In this document: positions 35,454-44,872 of the stretch, piece by piece | Layout: each line of letters begins with the position of its first letter | Position numbering within the stretch: position 1 is the first letter of the stretch | Origin: Chloropicon primus | Lineage: Eukaryota; Chlorophyta; Chloropicophyceae; Chloropicales; Chloropicaceae | DNA length: 64,000 nucleotides | NCBI GenBank assembly: GCA_023205875.1 | Contig: CP060762.1 | Coordinates: 558,001 to 622,000, forward strand | Reading direction: 5' to 3' | Notes under the pieces: generated by a model | Database searches by the model: none | Told to the model about the DNA's origin: nothing | Seen by the model: the letters and a program-made list of their open reading frames with translations, nothing else | Made by a program: the position numbers and the translations under genes

Positions 35454-37246
35454 TCACTGCAGCTGGTAGACGCAGCGCTGCTGCCTCCTATTTCCTGCCG
35501 CCAGTGTCCTGGTGTGCAAGCGGTGCAGCAGCATTGGAATCGGATTACCGGCCCTGAGGTCGTAGGACTCGAAATTTGGTGTCATATAAAACATTCCCGC
35601 AACACACTCGCCGTGAATCACCTCGAGCGTGTCCAAGTGCTGCGGCTCCGCTGCATCCCCCTTGCTTTCCCCTTGGAGCATGTCTCTTCTCACCCCTCCC
35701 TTGCTGATCAGGAAGTTGACCCTGTCCCTAAACTTCTTTCCGCTCCTGCGTAGTGCTCTCCTCCATCTCGGCAACTTTTGCCTCCACTTGATGCCAGAGA
35801 ACCCATTCGAAACGTAGCCCAAACCCAAGAGGGGGTAGTTTCGGTGACTCAAGAGGGACTCGTCGCTCGCTTCGAAGACGGAGGCGTTGAGCAGAGGCTT
35901 TCCCATGTTCGTCATCCCGAATGTGCCAAGCTGAATGCTGGTCCTCTTGCCGTACTTGTCCGGTGGCGCTACGACCATCAGGTCCACCGCGTCTTCCTGC
36001 CCTAGCAGCTCCGAGGACAACGACTGCGGAACGGAGCCAAAAGAAGCGAACCTCCCAAGGTTGAAGACGTCATATTCTCGCGGGATCATCGACTCGTGAC
36101 CACCATCCGGCTTCTGAAAATCGAAGACGAACTCCGCCCCGACCCTTACGTACTCTTTCTGGCACCTCAGCAAGTGCTTTCTCACTCCTCGGACCGCCGC
36201 GATGCAGGCGTCCTGGGCCTTCACCAAAGCAGGCATCTTCCAGCCAGTGCCGCTGGTTTGCTCCATGTCGACTGTGCCATGCTTCGGCTCATGGAACAAG
36301 ACTCTTGGCAGCGGTATTCCAAACAAACCCTCGTATAGAACGTCTGAACCCTCCAGCTTCTCGAAGGCTTCCTTGAGCACCGCTTCGGCGCTCCCGCCCT
36401 TTTTCCCTCCCAGAGCGTCAATGATGCTCCTCTTCCACTCCCTGTAGGCAATGGGCTTGGTCGTGGTCGCGCACACCGCCAGACCAAGGTCTCCGGCGTG
36501 GTCCAGGACGTAGTCCTTGGGCCCCGTGGCCCCTCCAGAGCCCGCGTTGTAGAGGGCAGTGGGGTTGCACTTCCCCCGCCCGAACTCTTTGCTAATTTCT
36601 CGTGACGTCGCTTCCGGATCGCACCACAGCGCCACCGACACGCACCCGTCCTTGAACAAGTTTGCTCCCACGCACTCCCTCCGCTTTCCCTTGCTGGTGC
36701 GCTGGAGAACCCTCTTGGACATTTCATCACTGCTCCAAGCAGCTTCGTCCTCCGTCGTGCTCATGGACGTGAACGAGCCCAGACCGCCGCCCTTCTTCCC
36801 GATGGATGACTTCCCGAGGAGTGCCTCCTCGAACGTCGCATCCTCCTCCGTCCCGCCGAACCAATCCGTCCACAGGAGGTCCTCGGCGCTCAGCTGCGAG
36901 CTGCAAAACAAAACAAAACAAAAACAAAACAAAACAAAAACGTTCTTTAGTTCAGTTTCCTTCCATGCACGCTTCACCGAAAGAGAGAGCCGAGTCGTAA
37001 CGTGTCGTGAAGATTCCCCTCGTCCAACGAAGCGTCCCGCAGCTCCGCTTCCCTCCCTCCCACTCCCTCTGCAACTCAACCTTACCTGTACAAGGACCTC
37101 GTGTCCCAGAGGTCTTCCTGCTCGGCAGTCATCGTCTCCGTCGTGTCAAACCTTGCAATGTTGGTACCATTCGAATGAAAAACATCTTGTGAGTGTTGTG
37201 CCATCCCTTCCGCCTCGCTTCGTCCCTCCTCGCCCGCCGTAGCCAT
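35454..37246 (-). CDS. Conserved-looking protein of unknown function
   Basis: Two exons, 37086-37246 and 35454-36900 (535 residues). The intron has donor ACAG/GTAAGG and ends in an unusually long T-rich acceptor tract of (TTTTG)n before GCAG. The chosen start, ATG 37246, gives MATAGEEGRSEAEGMAQHSQ. The protein is mixed alpha/beta, with the blocks GWKMPALVKAQDACIAAVRG, YVRVGAEFVFDFQKPDGGHE and DLMVVAPPDKYGKRTSIQLG. No family is recognised and no signal peptide or membrane segment is seen. The apparent hydrophobic stretch VFVLFCFCFVLFC in the genomic frame is intron, not protein. Confidence 0.65.
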
Positions 37247-37513
37247 CACGAGACCCCGATCCCGATCGAGTCCAACCGCCGACACGACAGCTCTCTGCCC
37301 TCGGATAAGATTGCAGACTTTTTTGGAGGACGAGGGAGGAGGAGGTGAATGGGTGGGTTTTTGGAGCGATGAGGAGGGAGACACGAGGGGGTTCAGGGGA
37401 GGAACAAGGTCTTGAAGGATACTACGTCTCACAGGCTTTCATTTAAGTGCTCACTTGGTGTTACCATGTAACTGACACTCTCTGACCAAAGACAGATAAC
37501 AGAAGAGAGAGAG

Positions 37514-37545
<32 letters not shown>

Positions 37546-38255
37546 CACCCTTCCCCTCGATCGATGGGTACATGGAAAGAGCAAGGGCAATGGCTCCACC
37601 TAATCTTGCTTGATCTTGCTTGATCTTGCCTCCCGTCCTCGTCCTCGTCCTCCAACCCTCTCCCATCCATGTTGACGAGGTAACAGACACCAAGGGAGGC
37701 AGACAGAAGAGAGAGAGAGTGTGGCTCCACCTAATCTTGCTTGATGTTGCCTCCCGTCCTCGTCCTCCACCCAACCCTCTCCCATCCATGTTGACGAGGT
37801 AACAGACACCAAGGGAGGCAGACAGAAGAGAGAGAGAGAGTGTGTGTGTGTGTGTGTGTGTGTGTGCACCCTTCCCCTCGATCGATGGGTACATGGAAAG
37901 AGCAAGGGCAATGGCTCCACCTAATCTTGCTTGATCTTGCTTGATGTTGCCTCCCGTCCTCGTCCTCGTCCTCCAACCCTCTCCCATCCATGTTGACGAG
38001 GTAACAGACACCAAGGGAGGCAGACGAAAGGACGCCGTCCTCGCGCGAGAACGAGAGAGAGAGAGAGAGAGAGGGAAACGCAGAGCAAGGGCGGGAAGGG
38101 GCGTCGGAAGAGGGGGGAGAGAGTCGTGAAGTTGAGAGGATTATCTTATCCTCTTTCGAACAAGCCGTCGCACGAAAGAAACGACGCAGTGGTCGAGGAT
38201 TTGAAGCGAGGAAGGGACTCATTCACTCGACAGAGAGAGGGAGAGAGAGAGAAGG
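37247..38255. repeat. Intergenic tandem repeat block with GT microsatellites
   Basis: Three direct copies of a unit lie at about 37498-37702, 37705-37825 (lacking the first half) and 37826-38026. The unit runs from GAGAGAG and (TG)n through CGATCGATGGGTACATGG to CCATGTTGACGAGGTAACAG. (TG)n runs lie at about 37519-37545 and 37841-37866. A recurrent promoter element ACTACGTCTCACAGGCTTTC is at 37421-37440, and CTTTCGAACAAGCCGTCG with CGAAAGAAACGACGC at 38147-38185, upstream of the kinase. Confidence 0.85.
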
Positions 38256-39624
38256 ATGGAGCTGGGAGGGGTAAGGGACATGAGGATCGAGGACGTGGAC
38301 GTGGACGTGGAACTGGAGGACGCGGAACTCGTGGAGGACAACGAAGTGGAGCAACCTCCGAAAAAGAACGACGGGGCGGAACCTAAACCGAGCACGAGTC
38401 GCCATCGTCACCACCACCCGCGTCAAGTTGTGGAAAGGGAAGGGAGAGAGAGGGCCGCTCCGTCGGAGAAGAGGGTCAGCAGCAAGGAGAGGAGGGAGAG
38501 GAAGGAGTCCAGCAGTGACAGCAGCAACGACACCCTCGGGGCGAGCAACTTCGAGGAGCTCCGGGTGCTCGAGCACAACCGCACCATAGGAGAGTTCGAC
38601 TGGTGGGGTCTCTCGAGCAAGCGTGACTGGGTTAGAATTGGAAAGGGCGGCTACGGCTGCGTCTACAAGGTGAGTGCGAGAGCAAACCCTTCCATTCCAT
38701 TCCCTTCCTCCGCGAAGATGATTTCTTTCTTTCCTCTCCCTTGTCATTCTCCTCCTCCGCTCGCTTGCTTGGAGGAGGAAGCAAGTCTAACTCGGTTGCA
38801 CCAACCTCCCTTTGCTCCGCGTGCTTCCCTCCTCGCAGGCTAAGTGGTATGGCAAGACGGTTGCGATCAAGGAGGCCCGAGTGAACAGCAAAGGCAGCGC
38901 GAAGAGGGCTCTGGAGAGAGAGGTGGAACACCTGAGCAAGATCCACCACCCCAACGTCATACACATCTTCGGTTGGTTCTCGAGGAAGAACGCCATGTAT
39001 CTCGTGATGGAGTACGTCCCGCACTGTCTCAGGGACGACTGGACTGCGAGCAGGGTGGACATGCTTCGGATTATGCTTCAGGTGGCTCGGTCTCTCTTCT
39101 TCCTTCACAGGAAGGGCATCGTGCACAGGGACATAAAGACGAGGAATATCTGCGTCACGGCTGACTACAAGGTGGCCAAGCTCATCGACTTTGGCCTGGC
39201 CGCCAGCATCCACAGCCCGACGAAGGAGCTCATGAGGAAGGTGGGGACGAAGAAGTACAGGGCGCCGGAAGTGAACGGCACGACCATTCAAGGCTTTGGT
39301 GTCGATATTTACAGTTACGGCGCCATGCTTCTGAGGATCTGCAACGACTTTTCGGACATGAGCACGGATTACTCCCACGTCACGAAAATTTTGCAGCCCC
39401 TGGCCACCTCCTGCCTGGACCCCAACCCGAGGAACCGCCCCACGTCGTACGAGATCCTCAAGTACCTCCACGACTGCCTCCACAGGAACATGTCGATGAA
39501 GGAGCCCTTCATCAACAGCATGGTCCAGGAGCTCAAGGAGAACTGTTTGGGCCTCGGCAGAGCAGTCGCCTTGAGAGAGGACCCTGATTTCCCTCAGCTT
39601 AAAAAGAGTAAGACTGTCCTGTGA
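38256..39624 (+). CDS. Protein kinase
   Basis: Two exons, 38256-38669 and 38839-39624 (399 residues), with donor AAG/GTGAGT, acceptor CGCAG/GCT and a 169-base intron splitting the ATP-site strands. After an acidic and basic disordered head come the glycine loop GKGGYGCVYK, the catalytic K149 in VAIK, HRDIKTRN (H234-R235-D236), DFG in LIDFGLAAS, and RAPEVNG. All catalytic residues are present, so the kinase should be active. The fold is close to tyrosine-kinase-like or CAMK-like plant kinases, but the specificity cannot be read. A GAGA tract sits directly before the ATG. Confidence 0.88.
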
Positions 39625-39673
39625 CCTGTCATCCACCATCCTTTTTTCCCTTTTCCTCCCCCTCCCCCAATGA

Positions 39674-40423
39674 ATGAAGGTCTCTCTCAGCAGGATGAAG
39701 GCGAGGTCGTGGGTGGTGGCCGTGGTAGCCGCAGTGGCGGTGGCGACGCCTCTTCTCACCCGCTACCTCGAGAGGGCCTTCCTCGAGAGCGGAACTCGGA
39801 TCGAACCACGAGGGGAAGGAAGCATCTGTGTCGTTCTGGGCTTTGCTCTGCACAAGGATGGCTCCCCTACTCCAGATCTCCGGGACAGGGTGAGGCAAGG
39901 CCTCCACCTCTTCGAGCGCGGAGCGGTTGGTTCCATCGTGTTCAGTGGGGGTCACCCGGGTGGAGGCCTCCGAGGGAACAAGTCCGAAGCGGAGGTGATG
40001 GCCACGTACGCCAAGGGGCTCCGCCTTGGAAGGGAGGGTCACTCCTCCTACTACTACTCCTACTCCCTGCTGGTGGATGAGGATGACGACCAGTGGTTCC
40101 TCGAGGAGGAGTCCACTTCAACGAGGACCAACGCCTTGTTCACTATCCGGAAGATCTCGGGGGAAGGGATCGGGGGCAAGACCGAGGGCGGCCTTCGGAT
40201 AGTCGTCGTGACCTCGCCCTTCCATCAGTATAGGTCGGGACTCACCTTCCAGAAGGCGTTTGAGGACCTACGGGCGGAGGCGGAGGCCAAAGGCACTCCC
40301 CTCGGTGGTGAGATGACCTTCAGCGTGGCCAGGATGGAGGAGGGTGAGGCCAGCCACCGCGTGAAGCACGTTCTGCGAGAAGTGGCAGCAATTGTGTGGT
40401 ACAAGCTCAAAGGTTGGATTTAG
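39674..40423 (+). CDS. DUF218 (YdcF/SanA-like) membrane-anchored protein
   Basis: A 249-residue intronless protein. An N-terminal signal anchor (WVVAVVAAVAVATPLL, about residues 13-28) is followed by a DUF218 Rossmann-like domain: ICVVLGFAL, IVFSGGHPGGG, ESTSTRTNALFTI and RIVVVTSPFHQYRSGLTFQK. Bacterial relatives affect envelope permeability; plant and algal relatives are uncharacterised. It starts 49 bases after the kinase stop, so its promoter must lie within the kinase 3' region or the two transcripts overlap. An overlapping ATG four bases earlier is in another frame. Confidence 0.82.
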   Translation: MKVSLSRMKARSWVVAVVAAVAVATPLLTRYLERAFLESGTRIEPRGEGSICVVLGFALHKDGSPTPDLRDRVRQGLHLFERGAVGSIVFSGGHPGGGLRGNKSEAEVMATYAKGLRLGREGHSSYYYSYSLLVDEDDDQWFLEEESTSTRTNALFTIRKISGEGIGGKTEGGLRIVVVTSPFHQYRSGLTFQKAFEDLRAEAEAKGTPLGGEMTFSVARMEEGEASHRVKHVLREVAAIVWYKLKGWI

Positions 40424-40518
40424 AACGACAGAGTTTGGTTCTGCAGACAAGATGTACAATAACATATATATACTTTTTACCCGTGGTTTTGCAAGCAGCT
40501 GGCGCCCAGGGCCAAAGG

Positions 40519-42489
40519 TCATCCCTCGGCAGGGTCTCGCACCAAAAACAATTCTGTCATGATCATGTCGAACTCCCTCTTGGTCGTGCCGCACTTGACG
40601 AGGAACTCGTTGATTTTGTCCTTTCCCGAGGTGAGGTTGCCCCTCAGCTCCACCACTCTGTTCTCGACCAGAGCCCTGAGGAGGGAGAGGCCCACGATGC
40701 ACCACTCGTCGAAGCTCAGGCTGGTCACGGGGGAATCGAATCTCAAGCACTGGATCGCGCGCATGAGGTCCAATTCGAGGTCGCCGAAACGCGCATGAGA
40801 CCTCGCAGAGATGTTCATCTCTTGGTAAACGTAAGGCAGAACCCTCGAGAGCTGCTCCGCGAAGAGCTTGGCCCTCTGATCATGCTCGCCATCTGCCTCG
40901 CCCTTGCCCCCTCCCCCGCCTTCCGACAGACCCATGTAGGCCTGGTCTAAGAATTTCAGCACCTTTTCAGTGATCACGGTGTTGAGGAAGTTGTACACGG
41001 TGCAGAAGCTGGAGACGAAGGTGAGCTTGTAGTTGTCCAACTGGTTGTTTCCATCAGCCTCCTCGTCACTCGTGTAAAGCATTTCGTCCTCGCCGCCCAT
41101 CTCGGCATCGCAAAACTCCTCCTCGAACTGGTTGGACTCCAAGATAGCTTTCCGCAGAGCCTCCTGCCTCTCGTTCAGGGACGACGATGGGATCAAGCTC
41201 GCCAGGTTGTGCGGCACTTGCAGGATGGGCGCCCCCCCCTCGGGGATCAAAGCCTCCTCCCCCTCCAAAGCCGCCCCACCGTACCCGGCCTCGCCCATCT
41301 CGGCGTCCACGTGGTGGCCGCCCGCCTCACCTTGGGTGCCCTCGGAGCCGCCACCATTCATGACCTTCAAGCGACCGACCTGAATACCCTCCTCCCCATC
41401 TTTCCCCTTTGCCTTTTGGTTCTCAATCTCGAAATAGATCACCGGCTGGTCCCCGCTCGTGAGAGAGGGGGGCGGAGGCGCGCTGCCACGAGGCTGGGTC
41501 GCCTCCCCTCCCCCGGGGGGCGCCTGCACAGCCTTGCTCTCCGCCCCGCCGGGTGCAACAACCCTGGACTCCTCGCCGCCACCGCTCTTCTTCCGAAGTG
41601 GAAATGAGCTCTTGCCCCTCCTCTCAACGACTTGACTCTCCACAGGCCTCCTCCCCGACGGTTTCGGATCTTGGAACGAGACTCTCTTCTTCTTCTTCTT
41701 CTCCTTGACCTGCCTCTCCACGACGACGGCCCTGCCCTTCCCCCTCTGCTGCGCAGCAGCCTTGCTCACCACACCGTTCGCTTCGATGCGGTACCCCGGG
41801 GAGCCCTTGGCGGCGTGAGTTGGAATGTTCACAGCCGGAGCAGAAGGTGCCTCCTTGCCATCGGTGGACGACGGAATCGCCGCGGGAGCTGCCCGAGGGA
41901 CGAAGCAGGCACCGGTCTTCTCATCAAAGTCTATCGTACTCCCAAGGCCCCTCGCGTAATCCTCTGCTGCTACTGCGCATGCCCTCGAGCAGAACTTCGA
42001 AGTCACGTCGAGGAAGTAGACGCGCTTCTCGCGCAAGCTGATGTCGTACTTGGTGTTGTACCTTCTCGTTCCTACCGATCCCGTCTCGTCGTGCGTGTTG
42101 GAAGTCTTGTTCCTGTTGCCACAAGTTGGGAGGGCACAGAGCTTCAGCTCGGACACGCACCGCTCCTCGCAAAGGTCGACGAACTCCTTGGACGTCAAGG
42201 GCAGCGCCTCGAGCTCCTCACGCGTTACCGTCTCGGACGACAGACGCCACACCGCTCCGAACACTGCACCCTTCCTCGCCTCGAGTGCTTCTCTCACCAC
42301 CTCCTCCCTCGTCCTCTTCTCATCCTCTACCTCGTCCTCCACGACAAAGGCAGCAGCGTCCTTGGTGTCCGCGTCGACGGTTCGGCTGCTTCCGACCGTC
42401 TCGACGACCTTGCCCTCCCCTCGATCCTCCTCCTCCTCGCTCTCGCTGCCTCCGTAGCTCAGCGCCGGCAGGAAGGAAGCGGACGCCAT
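40519..42489 (-). CDS. RPAP2: RPAP2/Rtr1-type CTD phosphatase
   Basis: A 656-residue intronless protein. The N-terminal acidic tract leads to the Rtr1 zinc domain at about residues 110-180: VDLCEERCVSELKLCALPTC, then YDISLREKRVYFLDVTSKFC and SRACAVAAEDYARGLG, giving the expected C..C..C..C zinc set. RPAP2/Rtr1 removes Ser5 phosphate from the RNA polymerase II CTD and aids polymerase import. A disordered basic centre is followed by a helical C-terminal domain of about 200 residues (VITEKVLKFLDQAY). The start is the ATG giving MASASFLPALSYGG; an ORF extension upstream lacks conservation signals. Confidence 0.87.
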   Translation of the reverse strand: MASASFLPALSYGGSESEEEEDRGEGKVVETVGSSRTVDADTKDAAAFVVEDEVEDEKRTREEVVREALEARKGAVFGAVWRLSSETVTREELEALPLTSKEFVDLCEERCVSELKLCALPTCGNRNKTSNTHDETGSVGTRRYNTKYDISLREKRVYFLDVTSKFCSRACAVAAEDYARGLGSTIDFDEKTGACFVPRAAPAAIPSSTDGKEAPSAPAVNIPTHAAKGSPGYRIEANGVVSKAAAQQRGKGRAVVVERQVKEKKKKKRVSFQDPKPSGRRPVESQVVERRGKSSFPLRKKSGGGEESRVVAPGGAESKAVQAPPGGGEATQPRGSAPPPPSLTSGDQPVIYFEIENQKAKGKDGEEGIQVGRLKVMNGGGSEGTQGEAGGHHVDAEMGEAGYGGAALEGEEALIPEGGAPILQVPHNLASLIPSSSLNERQEALRKAILESNQFEEEFCDAEMGGEDEMLYTSDEEADGNNQLDNYKLTFVSSFCTVYNFLNTVITEKVLKFLDQAYMGLSEGGGGGKGEADGEHDQRAKLFAEQLSRVLPYVYQEMNISARSHARFGDLELDLMRAIQCLRFDSPVTSLSFDEWCIVGLSLLRALVENRVVELRGNLTSGKDKINEFLVKCGTTKREFDMIMTELFLVRDPAEG

Positions 42490-43176
42490 GATTGATCTGC
42501 AGACTCCACTGGCGTTGGCGCGGGAGGGGAGGGGGAAGAGCAGAATGAAACCTTGCAGGGTGAGGCTAGACTGATGGTGGGGAAGGCAGTGGGTGCAAGG
42601 CTGGAGAGAGGAACAAAGTACAAGTGCTCCTTGCATGATGTATGGCATGAAACCCGACTACAATGCTTTCTTTATGGAACCCTGCGACGACGCATGCACC
42701 TTGTTCCTCGTTTCACTGTGCCTCGATCCACTCCCTGATCTCTCTATACCCGAAGCACATATCATGGCATTGCGTTGGATTCCAAGGGCAAGGCGGGTCC
42801 TAACTTCGAGCCCACTGCAGAACATCGAGGTGACCTCCCATAGCTGCATAAGTACAATTCGACTCGGTCCAATCACAAGGCGGGTCCTGGCTTCGAACCC
42901 ACTGCAGAACATCAAGGTGACCTCCCATAGCTGCACCGAGACAAGTCCATCTATCGAGCTCACAACCCTCGCTCGTCAACCATTCAAATATCTCTGTGTG
43001 ACCGCCAACAGCGGCTCCTGCAGCTACACCACGATATATCGAGTCTCCGAGTCTCCGAGCCTCCCCAAACGCACGCCTCCGTCCTCCTTCCCAACCCGTT
43101 ACTGGCCGAGTTTACAAACAAACGAGGGAGGGAACAAAGACAAGAATCGTAGCGATGCAATGCAATGCCACAGGAT
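42490..43176. repeat. Intergenic region with 87-base tandem duplication
   Basis: A unit starting CAAGGCGGGTCCT at 42789 and again at 42876 is repeated with few differences, through GACCTCCCATAGCTGCA. Each copy contains GCTTCGAACCC or a close variant, reminiscent of a tRNA B box, but no cloverleaf forms. No gene is supported; the region is the RPAP2 promoter side and the 3' flank of the ArfGAP gene. Confidence 0.6.
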
Positions 43177-44488
43177 TTAGAGGAACGAGTCGAAGGCGTT
43201 GGTACCCGATTGGTACCCTTGGTACTGCTGCTGTTGCTGCTGACGCTGTTGCTGCTGACGCTGCTGCGAGAAGGGTCCAGAATGCATGCCGCCCATCTGC
43301 ATCGTGCCGTAGGAGGAAAAGTTTGCGGGGGCTTGCGCCTGTGCAGGCACGCTCCTGCTGGTTTGCATTTGGTTGAAAAAGGAGTCCATTGGATTTGCGC
43401 TTGCAGAATTGTCGTAAAGAGACATGATGTCGTCTTTGGAGCTTTGCCTTCTCTCCACCAGCGGCTTCTGGACTCCCTGCGAGGTTGCCGCTGGTGTGGC
43501 ACCAGCAAAGGTAGATCGGCTCTCGGACGACACGCTGGCAACCACAAAATCGTCCCAAGCATCACCAGAGACTTTGCTCTGCAACGGGGCATTCGAGGCA
43601 GGCGCGGCCGACCCCACAGAAAGGCCTTCCAGTTCATCCATGATGCTGCTCGGCTTCTTCTCGAGGGCGCCATCCGTCACGTTCGGTGGGTCGGGACCCA
43701 GCAAGTCCGGGAGAAGGTCTCCCTCGCTGCCATTTCTGGCCTCAGAGGGTGCCGCGCGTTGTGGCTCCACGATTCTCTTCGCTTTGGGGGCAGAGGCCTG
43801 GCGGGGAGCCTCCTCCTCAACGCTGTCGCTGTACCATTTCCTCTGAATATACTTCTGCTCGATGAACCTTCGCACCGCGCTCTGCCCGTCCTTGGCGTGA
43901 CTGGGTCGCTTGAACGACGCCGGCAGCCTTGCCTCATACTTTGCGTTGGACCGAGCGTTGCCCGTCTGCGTCATTTTCAACACCTGGTCCGGCTGCCACG
44001 TGTCAAGAGTTGTCGAGCGCACCTGAGAGATGTGCACGCCGAGGCCGCGGTGGATGCCAGAGCACTGCATGCATATCTTCCGCGACGAAGAGAAGTCCGG
44101 AGGCGCCCACGTGCACCAGAAAGAGCGAGCGAGGGGTCAGAACAAGGAGAAGGAAGGAAAAGCAAAAGGAGCCGCCTCTAATGCGTTTCGTAGAAACGCC
44201 TCTCCCTCCTCGCTCCTCACTACTTACGAAGACTCCGATGTTGACACTTCCAGGGGAAGACGGAGAGGGGCAGCGTTGTCAGTGTGACGAGCTCGACGTT
44301 GCCATCTCGCGCGCGCGAAGGGGACGGACCCCCCTCTCTCGCTTTCGTTCCTACCTGGCCCACGTGGGCGTCGACGCTTTGCAATCGACACAAGTCGAGT
44401 TGGTCTCCTCCTGCCTCAGCTTTGCGAGGGTCGCCTTGTGCTTCTTGTCCAGGCTCGCCGACCCAGACCTATTCTTGAACGACGCCAT
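43177..44488 (-). CDS. ArfGAP domain protein (SMAP/AGD5-like)
   Basis: Three exons: 44355-44488, a micro-exon 44228-44246 of 19 bases, and 43177-44076 (350 residues). The micro-exon encodes S-VNIGVF, exactly the segment joining CVDCKASTPTWA to ICMQCSGIHRGLG, so the ArfGAP zinc finger C-x2-C-x16-C-x2-C is complete only when it is included. The arginine finger is in CSGIHRGLGVHIS. The C-terminal half is disordered and Gln-rich with a possible clathrin-box-like LLPDLL. It should stimulate GTP hydrolysis on Arf in vesicle budding. A minus-strand recurrent element lies about 50-110 bases upstream. Confidence 0.9.
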
Positions 44489-44872
44489 CCCCCCTTTCAG
44501 CCGTTACGCGACCGACGAAGACGTAACGGTTACTCGCGTCCTCCAGTCCTCGCCAGAGCGTCGTTTCCTTCGAGCGACGGCTCTTTCGAAAGAGCAAGAG
44601 ACGGCGCTTCCGCGTGTTCGACCTTCCGCCTCCCCGTTTCCCCGACGCGCGCTCCAGCCCTCTTCGTTCTCTCTCTCTCCCTCCTCCTCGTGATCGATCG
44701 TCGATGGCGGTTGAAAATAAATTGTGAAAATAAATTGCTGTTTGTTGAAGGCATGATGGCGGTGATCTCGGGCGCTTCCTGGAGCACCACCGCGTGGCGG
44801 TGTTCCACAACGACGGGGATCCGATGCAATTTGCTAATCTGATCGTGTAACGTGGCGGTGATGGCGTTGGCC
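44489..44872. promoter_or_regulatory. ArfGAP promoter and ABCG 3' flank
   Basis: On the minus strand GCCGTCTCTTGCTCTTTCG, then AAAGAGCCGTCG and CGAAGGAAACGACGC, occupy about 44547-44613. This is the fullest three-block copy of the recurrent element. The rest is pyrimidine-rich and AT-rich 3' flank. Confidence 0.65.

Noticed and set aside
36903-37085. Membrane helix VFVLFCFCFVLFC in the 535-residue protein
   Set aside because: It is the T-rich acceptor tract of an intron with proper GT and AG ends; the spliced frame skips it.
42880-42900. tRNA or tRNA-derived SINE suggested by GCTTCGAACCC
   Set aside because: No matching A box, acceptor stem or cloverleaf can be folded around either copy.
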